Positions 1-8,696 of a stretch of 64,000 nucleotides of DNA are shown here, piece after piece. The notes beneath the pieces are model-generated. The model searched no databases. It was not told the origin of the DNA and saw nothing but the letters and a program-made list of their open reading frames with translations. The DNA lies in NCBI GenBank assembly GCA_041749075.1, contig JBGTBY010000022.1, positions 1 to 64,000 on the forward strand, read 5' to 3'. The position numbers were made by a program, and so were the translations under genes. Source of the stretch: CAMTWZ01 sp041749075 (GTDB taxonomy: Bacteria > Bacteroidota > Rhodothermia > Balneolales > HLUCCA01). How positions within the stretch are numbered: position 1 is the first letter of the stretch; every line of letters begins with the position of its first letter.

Positions 1-95
1 GTGACAGACAATTTACCGTTTTCCACCAGCCCGACCACCTCGCGGCGCATGGCCTCATTGAACGTGCGGTGTTGCTTGAGTTTGTATTTTGACAT
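1..95 (-). CDS. Transposase OrfA-like HTH protein, N-terminal fragment (runs off window)
   Basis: Read leftward from an ATG at 95, the first 31 codons give MSKYKLKQHRTFNEAMRREV and a continuation ending ENGKLSV at the window edge. The start has a strong purine-rich ribosome site (GGAGGG) a few bases upstream. The basic start followed by a helix that opens an HTH resembles OrfA-type transposases of IS3-like elements common in Bacteroidota. Only the first part is visible, so the family is a guess. No terminal inverted repeat of an insertion sequence could be recognised between this gene and pxpC. Confidence 0.5.
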   Translation of the reverse strand, partial: MSKYKLKQHRTFNEAMRREVVGLVENGKLSV

Positions 96-227
96 GTTTC
101 CCTCCATGGAAAAGCGTCAAGCTATTCTAGGCACGTACATGGAAATGAGATTGAACCAAAGTAGGATGTCAGAACCAAGAAAGAGAACAAAAGAAGTTGA
201 AGATTTGGAATTACGTTCAAATTAGAA

Positions 228-314
228 CCCGACTCACCACTCACCACTCACGACTTACTAAAACAAACCACAAACGACTAACAAAAGGAACTCGACTTAC
301 TACTCACGACTCAC
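228..314. repeat. Low-complexity word repeat (ACTCACCACTCACGACT type)
   Basis: The spacer is built from variants of the words ACTCACCACTCACGACT and ACTAAC. It runs into the 3' end of pxpC, whose last codons (MVSRE) are encoded by the repeat. It belongs to a class of word-like spacers seen again at 30850, 51140 and 57026. Confidence 0.5.
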
Positions 315-962
315 CATAAACAAGCTTCCAGTCCCAATCTGCCCAAGCACCCTTAAATCCTCGGGTCTTACAAAACCGATTCTCGGATACCCCCCGGTCT
401 GCTGACAATCCGGCATTAAGATGATGGGATGTCCATCCGCCGGCATCTGGATCGTTCCCCATCCGACAGGTGCCGTAATGATTTCTTGATGTTCATAGGT
501 GAATGGCTGATGTCGTTCCAAACGAATTCCGATCCGATTGTGCTCTTTGATGGTGAAGGTTCCATCCAAACATCCGGGTGTGAATTCTGGTCCCGTCTCA
601 ACTCGGATCGTTCTTGTTTTCACATAGTCAAAATTGGATGCCGACAGCCATTTCCTGCTTTTAGTCTCTTCAGGAATCTGTGCGATCAGGTAATCCCGAT
701 ATCCCGTTTCGGATGGGGAAAAAACCATCTCGTCATCTTCTTTCAATAGAAAGGAATTTCCTCGTTCCGGACGAAACACAGTTCCTGCAAATGTGATCAC
801 ACAGGCTTCCTTCGCCCGAATCCTAAACCGTGAGGCGATGATTTCATAGATGGGAAGCTCGGTCCCCACGCCACACACATCCCGTAACAATCCTGCCGCA
901 TAAGGATCCGCAGGCCGATTGGTCATCAACGGCGGGATGGGTGCGTTCAAAAACTCAATCAC
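300..962 (-). CDS. pxpC: 5-oxoprolinase subunit C-like (KipA / allophanate hydrolase subunit 2 family)
   Basis: The protein (220 aa) belongs to the biotin-dependent-carboxyltransferase-like family that with PxpA and PxpB opens 5-oxoproline to glutamate using ATP. The family signature near residues 165-200 is clear: GWGTIQMPADGHPIILMPD followed by QTGGYPRIG. It is short for the family (usually near 290-320 aa); the opening is compressed and lacks the usual TTVQDLGRPG segment, so it may be a compact variant. It starts 8 nt inside the end of pxpB, implying translational coupling. pxpA is not in the window. The last five residues come from a repeated spacer word. Confidence 0.75.
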   Translation of the reverse strand: MIEFLNAPIPPLMTNRPADPYAAGLLRDVCGVGTELPIYEIIASRFRIRAKEACVITFAGTVFRPERGNSFLLKEDDEMVFSPSETGYRDYLIAQIPEETKSRKWLSASNFDYVKTRTIRVETGPEFTPGCLDGTFTIKEHNRIGIRLERHQPFTYEHQEIITAPVGWGTIQMPADGHPIILMPDCQQTGGYPRIGFVRPEDLRVLGQIGTGSLFMVSRE

Positions 963-1611
963 GTCCCACCTCTTTGAATAGGATTACATCGCCAGGTTGA
1001 AGCGATAAGGATGCGATGTCCACATCCGTCCGCCCGATCAAATTCCATCCGCCAGGCGTTTCCACAGGATAAATTCCGGCCTGATAGGATGCGATTCCCA
1101 CACTTCCGGTCGGGACTTTTTTTCGTGGTTTTGCCAATCTCGGCTTTCTCAATGAATCCGGAACCGTTCCTAAATAGGGAAATCCACCGATGAAGCCGGT
1201 CATGTATACCCGATACTTGTTTTCACAGAACATCCGAATCACCTCTTCTTCCGAAATTCCTGCATAAGCGGCCACATCCTTCAAATCGATTCCGTCTTCA
1301 CCACCGAATGTGACCGGGATGACATGAGTGGCAAGTGTTTTTTGAATATGTGATGTAATTGGATGTTCTCGAAGCCAAGAGCTCAGCCAATGTCTTAATT
1401 CAGATTCAATATCCTTCATATGAATAGATTTGATTCGAATTCCTACCGAATGATAGGTGATGAACACATCGTCTATTCCGGGAAGGGATGCATCCACCAG
1501 ATCCATCCGACATCGGATCACCTCATCATGAATCTCAGGGGCGATGTTGGCCTCGAATGCGATCTCATAGGTAAACGGCGCGACGCGTCGGAGGCTTGGA
1601 TCCGGTTTCAT
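955..1611 (-). CDS. pxpB: 5-oxoprolinase subunit B-like (KipI family)
   Basis: The 218-aa protein carries the PxpB/KipI hallmarks: GFIGGFPYLG near residue 140, then PRKKVPTGSVGIA and IYPVETPGGWNLIGRT. In the known complex this subunit pairs with PxpC and supplies part of the ATP-dependent 5-oxoprolinase. The length is normal for the family (about 210-240 aa). It is the first gene of a two-gene leftward operon with pxpC, facing the divergent mgsA over a 66-bp gap. Confidence 0.85.
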   Translation of the reverse strand: MKPDPSLRRVAPFTYEIAFEANIAPEIHDEVIRCRMDLVDASLPGIDDVFITYHSVGIRIKSIHMKDIESELRHWLSSWLREHPITSHIQKTLATHVIPVTFGGEDGIDLKDVAAYAGISEEEVIRMFCENKYRVYMTGFIGGFPYLGTVPDSLRKPRLAKPRKKVPTGSVGIASYQAGIYPVETPGGWNLIGRTDVDIASLSLQPGDVILFKEVGRD

Positions 1612-1677
1612 CCGCTAAAATTAGGTACTTTTGATTAGCCTACTTCATCCATTTATTCTCACTTCAGATCCTTGCTT

Positions 1678-2127
1678 ATGACCGGCCATACCATCCGCAT
1701 GAGTGCGCGCAAAAACATCGCACTTGTGGCGCACGACAACCGGAAACTGGAACTCCTGGATTGGGTCCGCTTCAACCGTGGCACATTGGCGCGGCATCAC
1801 TTGTTTGCGACGGGTACGACAGGAACCTTACTTTCCGCCGAATTGGATCTTCCGATCTATCGTTTTTTGAGTGGTCCGCTGGGAGGCGATCAACAAATCG
1901 GTGCGAAAATCGTGGACAATGAAATCGATTTCATGATTTTTTTCTGGGATCCGCTTTCCTCGCAACCGCATGACGTGGACGTGAAAGCACTTCTGCGCCT
2001 GGCGGTGTTGTATAATATTCCGACGGCAAGCAATCGCTCGACGGCCGATTTCCTCATCTCATCGCCGCTTCTGTCGGAAGCCTATGTGCGCTCCATCGTC
2101 GACTTCAAAGCCCCATTCAACCCTTGA
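1678..2127 (+). CDS. mgsA: Methylglyoxal synthase
   Basis: Converts dihydroxyacetone phosphate to methylglyoxal and phosphate, an overflow route off glycolysis. Visible motifs: IALVAHDNRK near the N-terminus, ATGTTG (phosphate binding), GPLGGDQQIGA, and FFWDPL followed by HDVDVKALLRL, all typical of MgsA, with full family length (149 aa). The ATG at 1678 is preferred over a TTG two codons upstream. The stop codon overlaps the TTG start of the next gene (TTGA), so the two are likely co-translated. Confidence 0.92.
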   Translation: MTGHTIRMSARKNIALVAHDNRKLELLDWVRFNRGTLARHHLFATGTTGTLLSAELDLPIYRFLSGPLGGDQQIGAKIVDNEIDFMIFFWDPLSSQPHDVDVKALLRLAVLYNIPTASNRSTADFLISSPLLSEAYVRSIVDFKAPFNP

Positions 2128-3335
2128 ATCCGGATGTGATCGTCGTAGGAGCCGGTGCCGCCGGACTCACCGCTGCCATTTTCGCCGCTCAATCCGGTAA
2201 AAAAGTAGTGCTGCTGGAACGGACCGATAAGGCAGGAAAGAAAATCCTGATGTCGGGCGGAACCCGTTGCAATGTGCTTCCAGTAGTGATGTCGCTGGAT
2301 GATTATGTGACGGATTCCTCTCCGAACCGCTTGAAGCGCATCTTCAAATCATGGTCGGTAGAAGCCTGTAAAGATTGGTTCGAGCAGGAACTTGGTCTGC
2401 CATTAGCCTGTGAAGAAGAAACCAATAAATGGTTTCCAGTCAGCAATGATGCGAAAGATGTGCGGGATGTGCTCCTGAACCGCGCTCTGGATCTGGGGGT
2501 GAGTTTGGAGTACGACACCGCTGTGGAATTGCTTACGTGGGACGTGGGACGATGGACGCTAAAGACAGATTCCTCAAAAACGTACCATACACCCAAAGTC
2601 ATTCTTTCCACAGGTGGATATTCGGTCCCAACCATCGGTACCGATGGCATAGGTCATCGAGCCTTGGCAGAATTGGGAATTCCTCTGAACCCCACCTATC
2701 CCGCGCTCACTCCGCTGACCGGAACACACCCAGGAGGAGGGAGCTTGGCCGGAATCACAGTCCAAGTAGGCATCCATATCCGCGAAGCAAATGGTAAAAA
2801 AATAGCAACGAACCATCGGTCCGGTTTTCTGTTTACACATACGGGATTTTCGGGTCCGGCTATATTGGATGTGAGTCATCATATCATTCAGGCGATGGAA
2901 TCGGGTCGGGAGTTGCCGGTGTATGAAGTGAATTTCGTTGGACAGACCGCAGAAGAGATCGAACCGTTTTTCCTAAAAGGAAATCAGTTGGTGCATTCGG
3001 TCGTGAATCGATTTGTGCCCGCACGACTGGCGGATGCCCTCATCGAAGAAACCTATTTGGTCGGGATTTCGGTGGCCGACATGCGCCGAAGCGAGCGAAA
3101 AGCCTTGTTGAAATTGATGACGGCCTATCCGTTGAACATCACCGGACATGAAGGATATCGAAAAGCCGAAGTAACCGGCGGCGGCGTTCCCTTGGAAGCC
3201 ATCGACACCGCAACCATGCAAGTGAACGGACATCCGGGCTTGTATGTCTGCGGGGAAATCCTCGACGTATTCGGGAGAATCGGCGGCTTCAACTTCTACT
3301 GGGCATGGGTGACGGGGCGTCAGGCTGGAGCCTGA
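2124..3335 (+). CDS. NAD(P)/FAD-dependent oxidoreductase, HI0933/BaiN (YhiN) family
   Basis: The 403-aa protein opens with a dinucleotide-binding motif (VVGAGAAGLTAAIFAA) and the family marker KKILMSGGTRCN near residue 40. It ends with the FAD-contact segment TGGGVPLEAID... YVCGEILDVFGRIGGFN(F/Y). These flavoproteins are widespread; substrates are mostly unknown (some reduce bile-acid enones or unsaturated substrates). The TTG start overlaps the mgsA stop. It ends 3 nt before a repeat element with inverted ends, which separates it from the convergent M28 peptidase gene. Confidence 0.85.
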   Translation: MNPDVIVVGAGAAGLTAAIFAAQSGKKVVLLERTDKAGKKILMSGGTRCNVLPVVMSLDDYVTDSSPNRLKRIFKSWSVEACKDWFEQELGLPLACEEETNKWFPVSNDAKDVRDVLLNRALDLGVSLEYDTAVELLTWDVGRWTLKTDSSKTYHTPKVILSTGGYSVPTIGTDGIGHRALAELGIPLNPTYPALTPLTGTHPGGGSLAGITVQVGIHIREANGKKIATNHRSGFLFTHTGFSGPAILDVSHHIIQAMESGRELPVYEVNFVGQTAEEIEPFFLKGNQLVHSVVNRFVPARLADALIEETYLVGISVADMRRSERKALLKLMTAYPLNITGHEGYRKAEVTGGGVPLEAIDTATMQVNGHPGLYVCGEILDVFGRIGGFNFYWAWVTGRQAGA

Positions 3336-3337
3336 CC

Positions 3338-3457
3338 CTGTCCGCAAGGATACATACATAAATAACAAACTAAGATCACGAATTGTCTATTCTTTGCGAT
3401 CAACTGCGATTGCTGAAGTACAGTATTTGATATTTATATAGATGGACTTGCGGACAG
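3338..3457. repeat. Element with 11-bp terminal inverted repeats (CTGTCCGCAAG family), copy 1
   Basis: CTGTCCGCAAG at 3338-3348 is exactly inverted at 3447-3457 (CTTGCGGACAG). The 98-bp core is AT-rich, begins ATACATACATAAATAACAAAC and has no ORF. It fills the gap between two convergent genes. The same ends flank 61142-61345, and a single end occurs at 58996. No clear target duplication is seen. Confidence 0.65.
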
Positions 3458-3471
3458 CGTAACTTCTTACC

Positions 3472-4839
3472 TCACAAATCACTCAGCCTCGCCTCCATCT
3501 CCGCCGCTACGAACGCCAATACCCCCATCGCCGCGGCGCAGGCTTTCACGTCTTCTTTGACGAGCTTGTCCACCGTATCGGCGTGGGTGTGATGATACCA
3601 GAAGTAGCGTTCTCCATCCACATTGAGTCCGGCCATGGGCACATTTCCGGCACGATTCAACGGACCTATGTCGGCTCCGCCTCCGCCACGTCGGATGGTA
3701 CCCGCGCCGATGGGTTCCAACAAGGTTCCGATTTCCTGAACCGCCGCAAAGGCCGAATCCGATCCGGTGAATCCGAAGCCCTGAGGTTTGAACACGCCCG
3801 CATCCGATTCAATGGCAAGCACATGATTTTCCAATTCTCCACGTACCGTCACGCTGTCTTTGTAGACTTCCCCGCCACGCAATCCGTTTTCTTCGTTCGT
3901 CCAGAACACCAAGCGGATGGTGCGTTTCGGTTGGATGCCGAGTTCTTTCATCAATCGCAGCGCTTCCCAGGCCACGAAACATCCGCCGGCATCATCCATC
4001 ACGCCTTGGCCCACATCCCATGAATCGATGTGTCCGCCGAAAACGACAATTTCATCTGGAAATTCAGATCCTTTCAGTTCGACAATGATGTTTCGGGATA
4101 ACGTATCAGGGCGATGTTCAGCATCCATCTGCAGATGTACCCGGATTGTGCGACCGCGTTTCGCATCGCGATGCATCCATTCCGCATCTTCAATGGAGAT
4201 TTGCGCGCCGGGAATGCGAGTCACGCCCTCTTCGTAGCGGGTATTGCCGGTGTGTGGCGTTTGCATGGAATACGGTCCGACCGCGCGGACCAGTACCGCG
4301 ACGGCACCTTTCTTGGCAGCTTCGATGGGTCCGAGGCTGCGATACTGAACCGTTGCGCCATAAGTCGTGAATGGAACATTGAACAGCACGATTTTTCCAT
4401 TAACCTCATCCGACCGCGCTTCTAATTCCTCGAACGATGACACGACCAAAACATCCGCTGTGATCCCCTCCGGACCCGTGCCTACACTGTTTCCCATACC
4501 CAACATAGGCAGATCGCGTTGTAGCGGAGCGAGCATCCGCAACGATTCGTTCCCTCGAACCCAATGCGGCACCTTCACCAGTTGTTCTTCCACATTCTCG
4601 AAACCGTCTTTCTTCAATTCCTCGACAATCCAATCCAGAGATTCTTCCAACATCGATGATCCGCTGAGGCGTTGCGGATAGGTGTCCACGAAATAAAGGA
4701 GTCGATCCCACATCACTTCACTGTCGGATGTGGCGTGGATAAGGCGTTCCGATTGTTGACGAATTTCAGGAGTCAGTACCTGTGCCATCGTTGAATAAGG
4801 AAGCAAAAGTAGCGTTAGAAGCGGAATGAGGTGTTTCAT
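3472..4839 (-). CDS. Exported M28 family metallopeptidase (carboxypeptidase Q-like)
   Basis: A 455-aa secreted peptidase. A signal peptide (KHLIPLLTLLLLPYSTMAQ) precedes a protease-associated-like insert (about residues 110-250) and the M28 zinc domain. Predicted ligands and base: GGHIDSWDVG (His, Asp), MDDAGG, NEENGLRG (Glu pair), ESDAG (Asp) and HTHADT (His), the layout of plasma-glutamate-carboxypeptidase-like dizinc aminopeptidases. The ATG at 4839 is chosen because the longer reading begins with TTG three codons earlier, directly over a TATTTTG promoter-like box. It is transcribed alone, divergent from the small RNA and M16 gene. Confidence 0.88.
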   Translation of the reverse strand: MKHLIPLLTLLLLPYSTMAQVLTPEIRQQSERLIHATSDSEVMWDRLLYFVDTYPQRLSGSSMLEESLDWIVEELKKDGFENVEEQLVKVPHWVRGNESLRMLAPLQRDLPMLGMGNSVGTGPEGITADVLVVSSFEELEARSDEVNGKIVLFNVPFTTYGATVQYRSLGPIEAAKKGAVAVLVRAVGPYSMQTPHTGNTRYEEGVTRIPGAQISIEDAEWMHRDAKRGRTIRVHLQMDAEHRPDTLSRNIIVELKGSEFPDEIVVFGGHIDSWDVGQGVMDDAGGCFVAWEALRLMKELGIQPKRTIRLVFWTNEENGLRGGEVYKDSVTVRGELENHVLAIESDAGVFKPQGFGFTGSDSAFAAVQEIGTLLEPIGAGTIRRGGGGADIGPLNRAGNVPMAGLNVDGERYFWYHHTHADTVDKLVKEDVKACAAAMGVLAFVAAEMEARLSDL

Positions 4840-4888
4840 GGGGGTCAAAATACCCGATAATTAGAATAATTAGAATTTGAAGAAAAAG

Positions 4889-4920
4889 TTTGTTTCATTC
4901 GAAATCGTTGTGCTATATTG
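4889..4920 (+). promoter_or_regulatory. Bacteroidota-type promoter upstream of candidate small RNA
   Basis: TTTG at 4889-4892 and TATATTG at 4914-4920, 21 bp apart, fit the -33 TTTG / -7 TAnnTTTG consensus of the primary sigma factor in this group. Transcription would begin near 4925. Confidence 0.5.
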
Positions 4921-4924
4921 AGGC

Positions 4925-5010
4925 AGAATTACCGGGGTCCTGACTACCGGTTGGGGTGGAGAGTCCGTTGGATGGGGGTCTGGCGGGAATACTCCACCCC
5001 TCTTTTTTTT
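4925..5010 (+). ncRNA. Candidate small structured RNA ending in an intrinsic terminator
   Basis: After the promoter the sequence folds into a small hairpin (ACCGG 4931-4935 with CCGGT 4947-4951) and then a long stem of nine pairs (GGGGTGGAG 4953-4961 with CTCCACCCC 4992-5000), followed at once by TCTTTTTTTTT. It looks like an independent transcript of about 85 nt or a premature-termination leader of the M16 gene. No known RNA family was recognised: the SRP GGAA apical motif and TPP or SAM riboswitch cores are absent. Confidence 0.45.
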
Positions 5011-5011
5011 T

Positions 5012-5092
5012 ATGGATATCGTCGTAAGTTCGAAGGCGCTCAATTGGGCGCCTTTTTTTGTTTGCATCACCCCAAAACACCGATCGTTATGA
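5012..5092 (+). other. Possible 26-codon leader ORF overlapping the M16 start
   Basis: ATG at 5012 opens a frame MDIVVSSKALNWAPFFVCIT... whose TGA (5090-5092) overlaps the ATG of the peptidase gene (ATGA). The second terminator hairpin lies inside it. This geometry would suit translational attenuation, but such a short frame could arise by chance. Confidence 0.2.
5034..5059 (+). terminator. Second intrinsic terminator in the M16 leader
   Basis: AGGCGC (5034-5039) pairs with GCGCCT (5048-5053), followed by seven T. It stands 35 bp after the terminator of the candidate small RNA and 30 bp before the M16 start. Confidence 0.7.
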
Positions 5093-7818
5093 TCCTAAAA
5101 ACGCTAACCAGTCTCATGATAGGTACACTCGCGGTCGCATCGGCTTCCGCTCAAACCATTCCCGCTTCATTTGAAAAAGTGCGTGAGCTCGGCGGCATCA
5201 CCGAGTATACCCATAAAGGAAACGGTCTCACCGTCTTGCTGATGGAAGACAAATCGGCTCCTGTTGTCACTGTGATGGTGACTTACCTTGTGGGTTCCCG
5301 AAATGAAGTGACCGGTACCACCGGAGCCACCCACTTGCTCGAACATTTGATGTTCAAAGGCACCGATAAATACAATCGCGCGGCCGGAACCGGAATGGAC
5401 GGCATGCTGCAGAACCGCGGCGCATTGTTGAATGCGACCACTTGGCTCGACCGCACCAATTACTATGAGAACTTGCCTGCCGTGCATCTCGAGTTGGCGC
5501 TCGATATCGAGGCCGACCGTATGCGCAACCTGTGGCTTCGCGACGAAGATCGTCAGCCTGAAATGACCGTGGTTCGCAATGAATTCGAGATCGGAGAGAA
5601 CAATCCGGTCCAATCTTTGTCGAAAGACATTGTGGCGACCGCCATCCAAGCCCATCCCTATCATCATTCCACAATCGGATGGCGTTCGGACATCGAAAAT
5701 GTGCCCATCGAAAAACTTCGTGCCTTTTACGATACCTACTACTGGCCGAACAATGCGACATTGACCGTGATCGGCGATTTCCAAACGGGTGACGCGCTGA
5801 AGCTCATCGAACAGTATTATGGAGTGATTCCGCGCTCGCCGAATCCGATTCCGGACGTTTACACAACCGAGCCGCTTCAACGCGGTCCGCGTCGGGTGCA
5901 AGTGAAACGCGCCGGACAAGTGGGTGTGGTTGGTGTTGCCTTCAAATCGCCTGCCGGATTGAGTGAGGATGCGGCCGCCTTCACCATCATGGCCGATATC
6001 ATGGCATCGGGACGCACATCCCGCTTATATCGTGGAATCGTGGATGCCGGCATCGCGAACAACGTGTCGATGGGCTATTCCCGGTTTCGTGATCCGTATA
6101 TCTCCACCATCAACGCGGTACTGCGCCCAGGTAGTGAGCATCAGCCCGTGGAAGATTCGCTTTGGGTCTACATCACCGAGTTGAAAGAAAACGGTGTGAC
6201 ACAAGAAGAAGTGGATCGTGCCGTGAACCGTTATCTGACTCGCACGGCATTCAGCCGCGACGGATCGTTTTCTGTGGCTGGTAATTTGAATGAAGCCATC
6301 GCCGTTGGCGATTGGACGACCTATGTCAACTTCTCCGATCAAATCAAAGCCGTGACGGTAGACGATGTGAAGCGTGTGGCCAACCAATATCTCGTTGAAG
6401 ACCAAAGCACCACCGGATGGTTCATTCCACAGGTTCCGGGACGAATGCCGCGTCCGGCGCAAGGCGCAAGCAGTTGGTTCGAGGAAATGGAATCCCCATT
6501 CTACTATCGCGATCCAAGTGAAGCCGAAGAAATGATGATGTACAATCCGAACCGCGCATCGTCCATCGCACCGAACGTGGTGGAACGTAAAATCGGGGAC
6601 ATCCGCGTCATTTCGCTCAAAACCTCTGTGGCGGATGTGGTGACGTTGACCGGGTCCTTCGCTGCCGGATCCACACTCAATCCGGAATCGAATTCCTTGG
6701 TTGCCGCGGTCACCGCATCGATGCTCGACAAAGGCACCACCAATCGCGACAAACTCGCGATCGCAACGGCGCTTGAAAACCTTGGTGCGTCCATCAACTT
6801 CAGCGGCGGAACGCACACACTCAACTTCACGGCCCGCTTCCTGAAAAAAGACATGGATGTGGTGCTGGATCTGTTGGCCGATCAGCTTCGCAATCCGCTG
6901 TTCGATGAAGCCGAATTGGCACGACTCAAAATTCAGATCAATGGCGGATTACGTCAGCAATTGGACAACACCAACGCGATGGCTGCTAGTGCGATGTCGC
7001 GGATGCTGTTTCCAAAAGGACATCCGAACTATAGCGATTCCGTCGAGACCACCATGGCACACCTTGAAGCCCTCACAGTCGCCGACCTGAAATCCTTCCA
7101 TAGCGCCTATTATGGTCCGAAATCGATGATCATAGTGGCAGTTGGGGATGTGGACTCGCGCGCATTGCAAGCCGCTGTGCAGACGAGATTCCGTGGTTGG
7201 AGAGGTGGCGTGGTGATTCCAAAAGGAAATCTGAAAGGCGCCGCGGTTACTGCACGAGAAGAGGTCGTCTTCATGCCCGACAAAACCAGCACCACCTATC
7301 GCGTGGGAATTCCATTGGGAATCGATAGCAAGCATCCGGATTATCTACCGCTCTTCATCGGTGCCTATGTGTTGGGAGGTAACTTCTCCGCCAGGCTGAT
7401 GTCGACCGTGCGGGATCAGGAAGGCCTTACGTACGGCATCAGCTCGTCCATTTCCGGAACGAGTGCGTTTGCTGACGGACTCTTCGTGACCCAAGCCAGT
7501 TTCTCACCGCAATTGCTGGACAAAGGCGCGGAATCGACTCAGCGTCAACTCGCTATGTGGATCGAGCAAGGTATCACGCAAGAAGAATTGGACGACAAAA
7601 AAGCGACCATCGCTGGAATGCATCAGGTGCAATTGGCGACCACATCCGGCTTGGCCGGCAGCTTGCTGTCGTATGCTTCCGACGGTAGAGGTGTGGCTTA
7701 CATCGACCAGTACGTGGCCGACATCAACAAAATCACCTTGGCGCAGGTCAATAGTGCCATCCGCAAATACATCCGTCCCGAAAATTTGGTGGTTGTGAAA
7801 GCGGGAACCGTCGAATAA
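5089..7818 (+). CDS. Exported double-domain M16 zinc peptidase
   Basis: A 909-aa M16 (pitrilysin/PqqL-like) protein with a signal peptide (about residues 1-22, ending ASAQ). The first half (about 30-450) holds the inverted zinc motif HLLEHLMF (HxxEH) and the downstream glutamate region (VVRNEFEIGENNP). The second half (about 490-905) repeats the fold without HxxEH, the usual active/inactive pairing that forms a closing chamber for peptide degradation in the periplasm. The ATG at 5089 is used; the reading frame is open further upstream but runs through both terminators. It ends 2 bp from the convergent dsbA-like gene. Confidence 0.9.
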   Translation: MILKTLTSLMIGTLAVASASAQTIPASFEKVRELGGITEYTHKGNGLTVLLMEDKSAPVVTVMVTYLVGSRNEVTGTTGATHLLEHLMFKGTDKYNRAAGTGMDGMLQNRGALLNATTWLDRTNYYENLPAVHLELALDIEADRMRNLWLRDEDRQPEMTVVRNEFEIGENNPVQSLSKDIVATAIQAHPYHHSTIGWRSDIENVPIEKLRAFYDTYYWPNNATLTVIGDFQTGDALKLIEQYYGVIPRSPNPIPDVYTTEPLQRGPRRVQVKRAGQVGVVGVAFKSPAGLSEDAAAFTIMADIMASGRTSRLYRGIVDAGIANNVSMGYSRFRDPYISTINAVLRPGSEHQPVEDSLWVYITELKENGVTQEEVDRAVNRYLTRTAFSRDGSFSVAGNLNEAIAVGDWTTYVNFSDQIKAVTVDDVKRVANQYLVEDQSTTGWFIPQVPGRMPRPAQGASSWFEEMESPFYYRDPSEAEEMMMYNPNRASSIAPNVVERKIGDIRVISLKTSVADVVTLTGSFAAGSTLNPESNSLVAAVTASMLDKGTTNRDKLAIATALENLGASINFSGGTHTLNFTARFLKKDMDVVLDLLADQLRNPLFDEAELARLKIQINGGLRQQLDNTNAMAASAMSRMLFPKGHPNYSDSVETTMAHLEALTVADLKSFHSAYYGPKSMIIVAVGDVDSRALQAAVQTRFRGWRGGVVIPKGNLKGAAVTAREEVVFMPDKTSTTYRVGIPLGIDSKHPDYLPLFIGAYVLGGNFSARLMSTVRDQEGLTYGISSSISGTSAFADGLFVTQASFSPQLLDKGAESTQRQLAMWIEQGITQEELDDKKATIAGMHQVQLATTSGLAGSLLSYASDGRGVAYIDQYVADINKITLAQVNSAIRKYIRPENLVVVKAGTVE

Positions 7819-7820
7819 GT

Positions 7821-8450
7821 TTATTCAAGGATGGATCTGACGCTCTCGGCCAACGTGTCGTATGGCATGTAGCCGCGAGCGATCAGATAGCCTTGGTCTT
7901 TGTGAAACAAGACCACCGACGGAAACCCTTGGATGCCCCATTTGGATGATTGTGCGAACCCTTGGTTTGCAAGCATCTCATAATGAGGGAAGGACATCCG
8001 GTTCAGGAAGTCATCCGCATCAAAGCCAAAAGAAATCGCTAAATCGCGATAAGACTCGGACTCATCCGGTTTGATCCCATCCACATAAATCGCGGATTGC
8101 AGGGCGGATGCGAATTCGATGCCGCGTTCTGGGGCCATGTCTTTGGCCACACACAGCGCGATGGACGGTTTCAGAGAGCTGAAAATCGCCGTTCCTTCGT
8201 CGAGGATGCCCTTCAGAAACGCATCACCGAATGTGACGCCACAGGTTTCTTCGACGCGCTTGTATGCCGATTTGATGTAGGGAGCGGTGATGCCGATGGG
8301 TCCGACGCGGTCGCCGATGATCATCCCGCCGGAAATCACATCGAACTCGATGCGGCCGGCAAAGGTGGCTTCCAATTTGCGGATGACCGGACTGAAGCCG
8401 AAGCACCATCCGCATAAGGGGTCGAAGAGATAGACGAGGCGGGTTTTCAT
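7821..8450 (-). CDS. DsbA family thioredoxin-fold protein
   Basis: The 209-aa product starts MKTRLVYLFDPLCGWCFGF, placing a CGWC redox motif about 12 residues from the N-terminus, as in the cytoplasmic DsbA/FrnE-like branch (no signal peptide). A cis-Pro segment GIQGFPSVVLF is near residue 175. The helical insert between strands fits 2-hydroxychromene isomerase/DsbA relatives. The ATG at 8450 is chosen; 18 extra codons upstream look non-coding. The likely role is thiol-disulfide exchange; the substrate is unknown. Confidence 0.85.
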   Translation of the reverse strand: MKTRLVYLFDPLCGWCFGFSPVIRKLEATFAGRIEFDVISGGMIIGDRVGPIGITAPYIKSAYKRVEETCGVTFGDAFLKGILDEGTAIFSSLKPSIALCVAKDMAPERGIEFASALQSAIYVDGIKPDESESYRDLAISFGFDADDFLNRMSFPHYEMLANQGFAQSSKWGIQGFPSVVLFHKDQGYLIARGYMPYDTLAESVRSILE

Positions 8451-8537
8451 GGTAGGGAAGATAACCCGATGCCAATGGCTATCGTTCCGATTCCCAATTG
8501 CCATCGGGAATGGTGCTTAAACCGGGTGTGCCATAAA

Positions 8538-8573
8538 TGAAAAAGGCCCGAGACTCTTGCGAATCTCGAGCCT
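8538..8573 (-). terminator. Terminator stranded at the left island border (ancestral tRNA-Leu terminator)
   Basis: On the minus strand AGGCTCGAGA pairs almost fully with TCTCGGGCCT and is followed by TTTTTCATTT. It sits directly downstream of the 22-bp tRNA 3'-end copy, so it is inferred to be the original terminator of the tRNA-Leu gene, separated from it by island insertion. Confidence 0.6.
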
Positions 8574-8577
8574 CTCA

Positions 8578-8599
8578 TGTGCCCTGGACTGGACTTGAA
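8578..8599. other. Left attachment site (22-bp tRNA-Leu 3'-end duplicate)
   Basis: Identical over 22 bp to 30744-30765, which is the 3' end of the tRNA-Leu gene plus two bases beyond it; the next base differs (G against C). It lies 151 bp before the integrase start. Confidence 0.85.
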
Positions 8600-8696
8600 G
8601 TATGTTTCATGTTGCACTCTGTGGGTGCAGATAGGTGGCTAAATAGCTGTTAAAACGCCATATTATCGGTAGTGTTGGGAAAGATGGTGCTGAGTA

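Noticed and set aside
1..225. Rightward 74-codon ORF at the window edge
   Set aside because: The opposite strand gives a transposase-like N-terminus with a strong ribosome site; the rightward frame is its shadow.
4925..5010. SRP (4.5S) RNA or known riboswitch
   Set aside because: The GGAA apical loop and conserved asymmetric loop of SRP RNA, and TPP/SAM/FMN/cobalamin cores, are not found.
4918..5088. N-terminal extension of the M16 peptidase to 4918
   Set aside because: It would translate through both terminator hairpins and the promoter's last base, and would bury the signal peptide that begins at 5089.
5167..5919. Long leftward ORF (250 codons) opposite the M16 gene
   Set aside because: It is an antisense shadow of a clearly coding, conserved peptidase; its product shows no domain and is rich in His/Arg as expected of a shadow frame.
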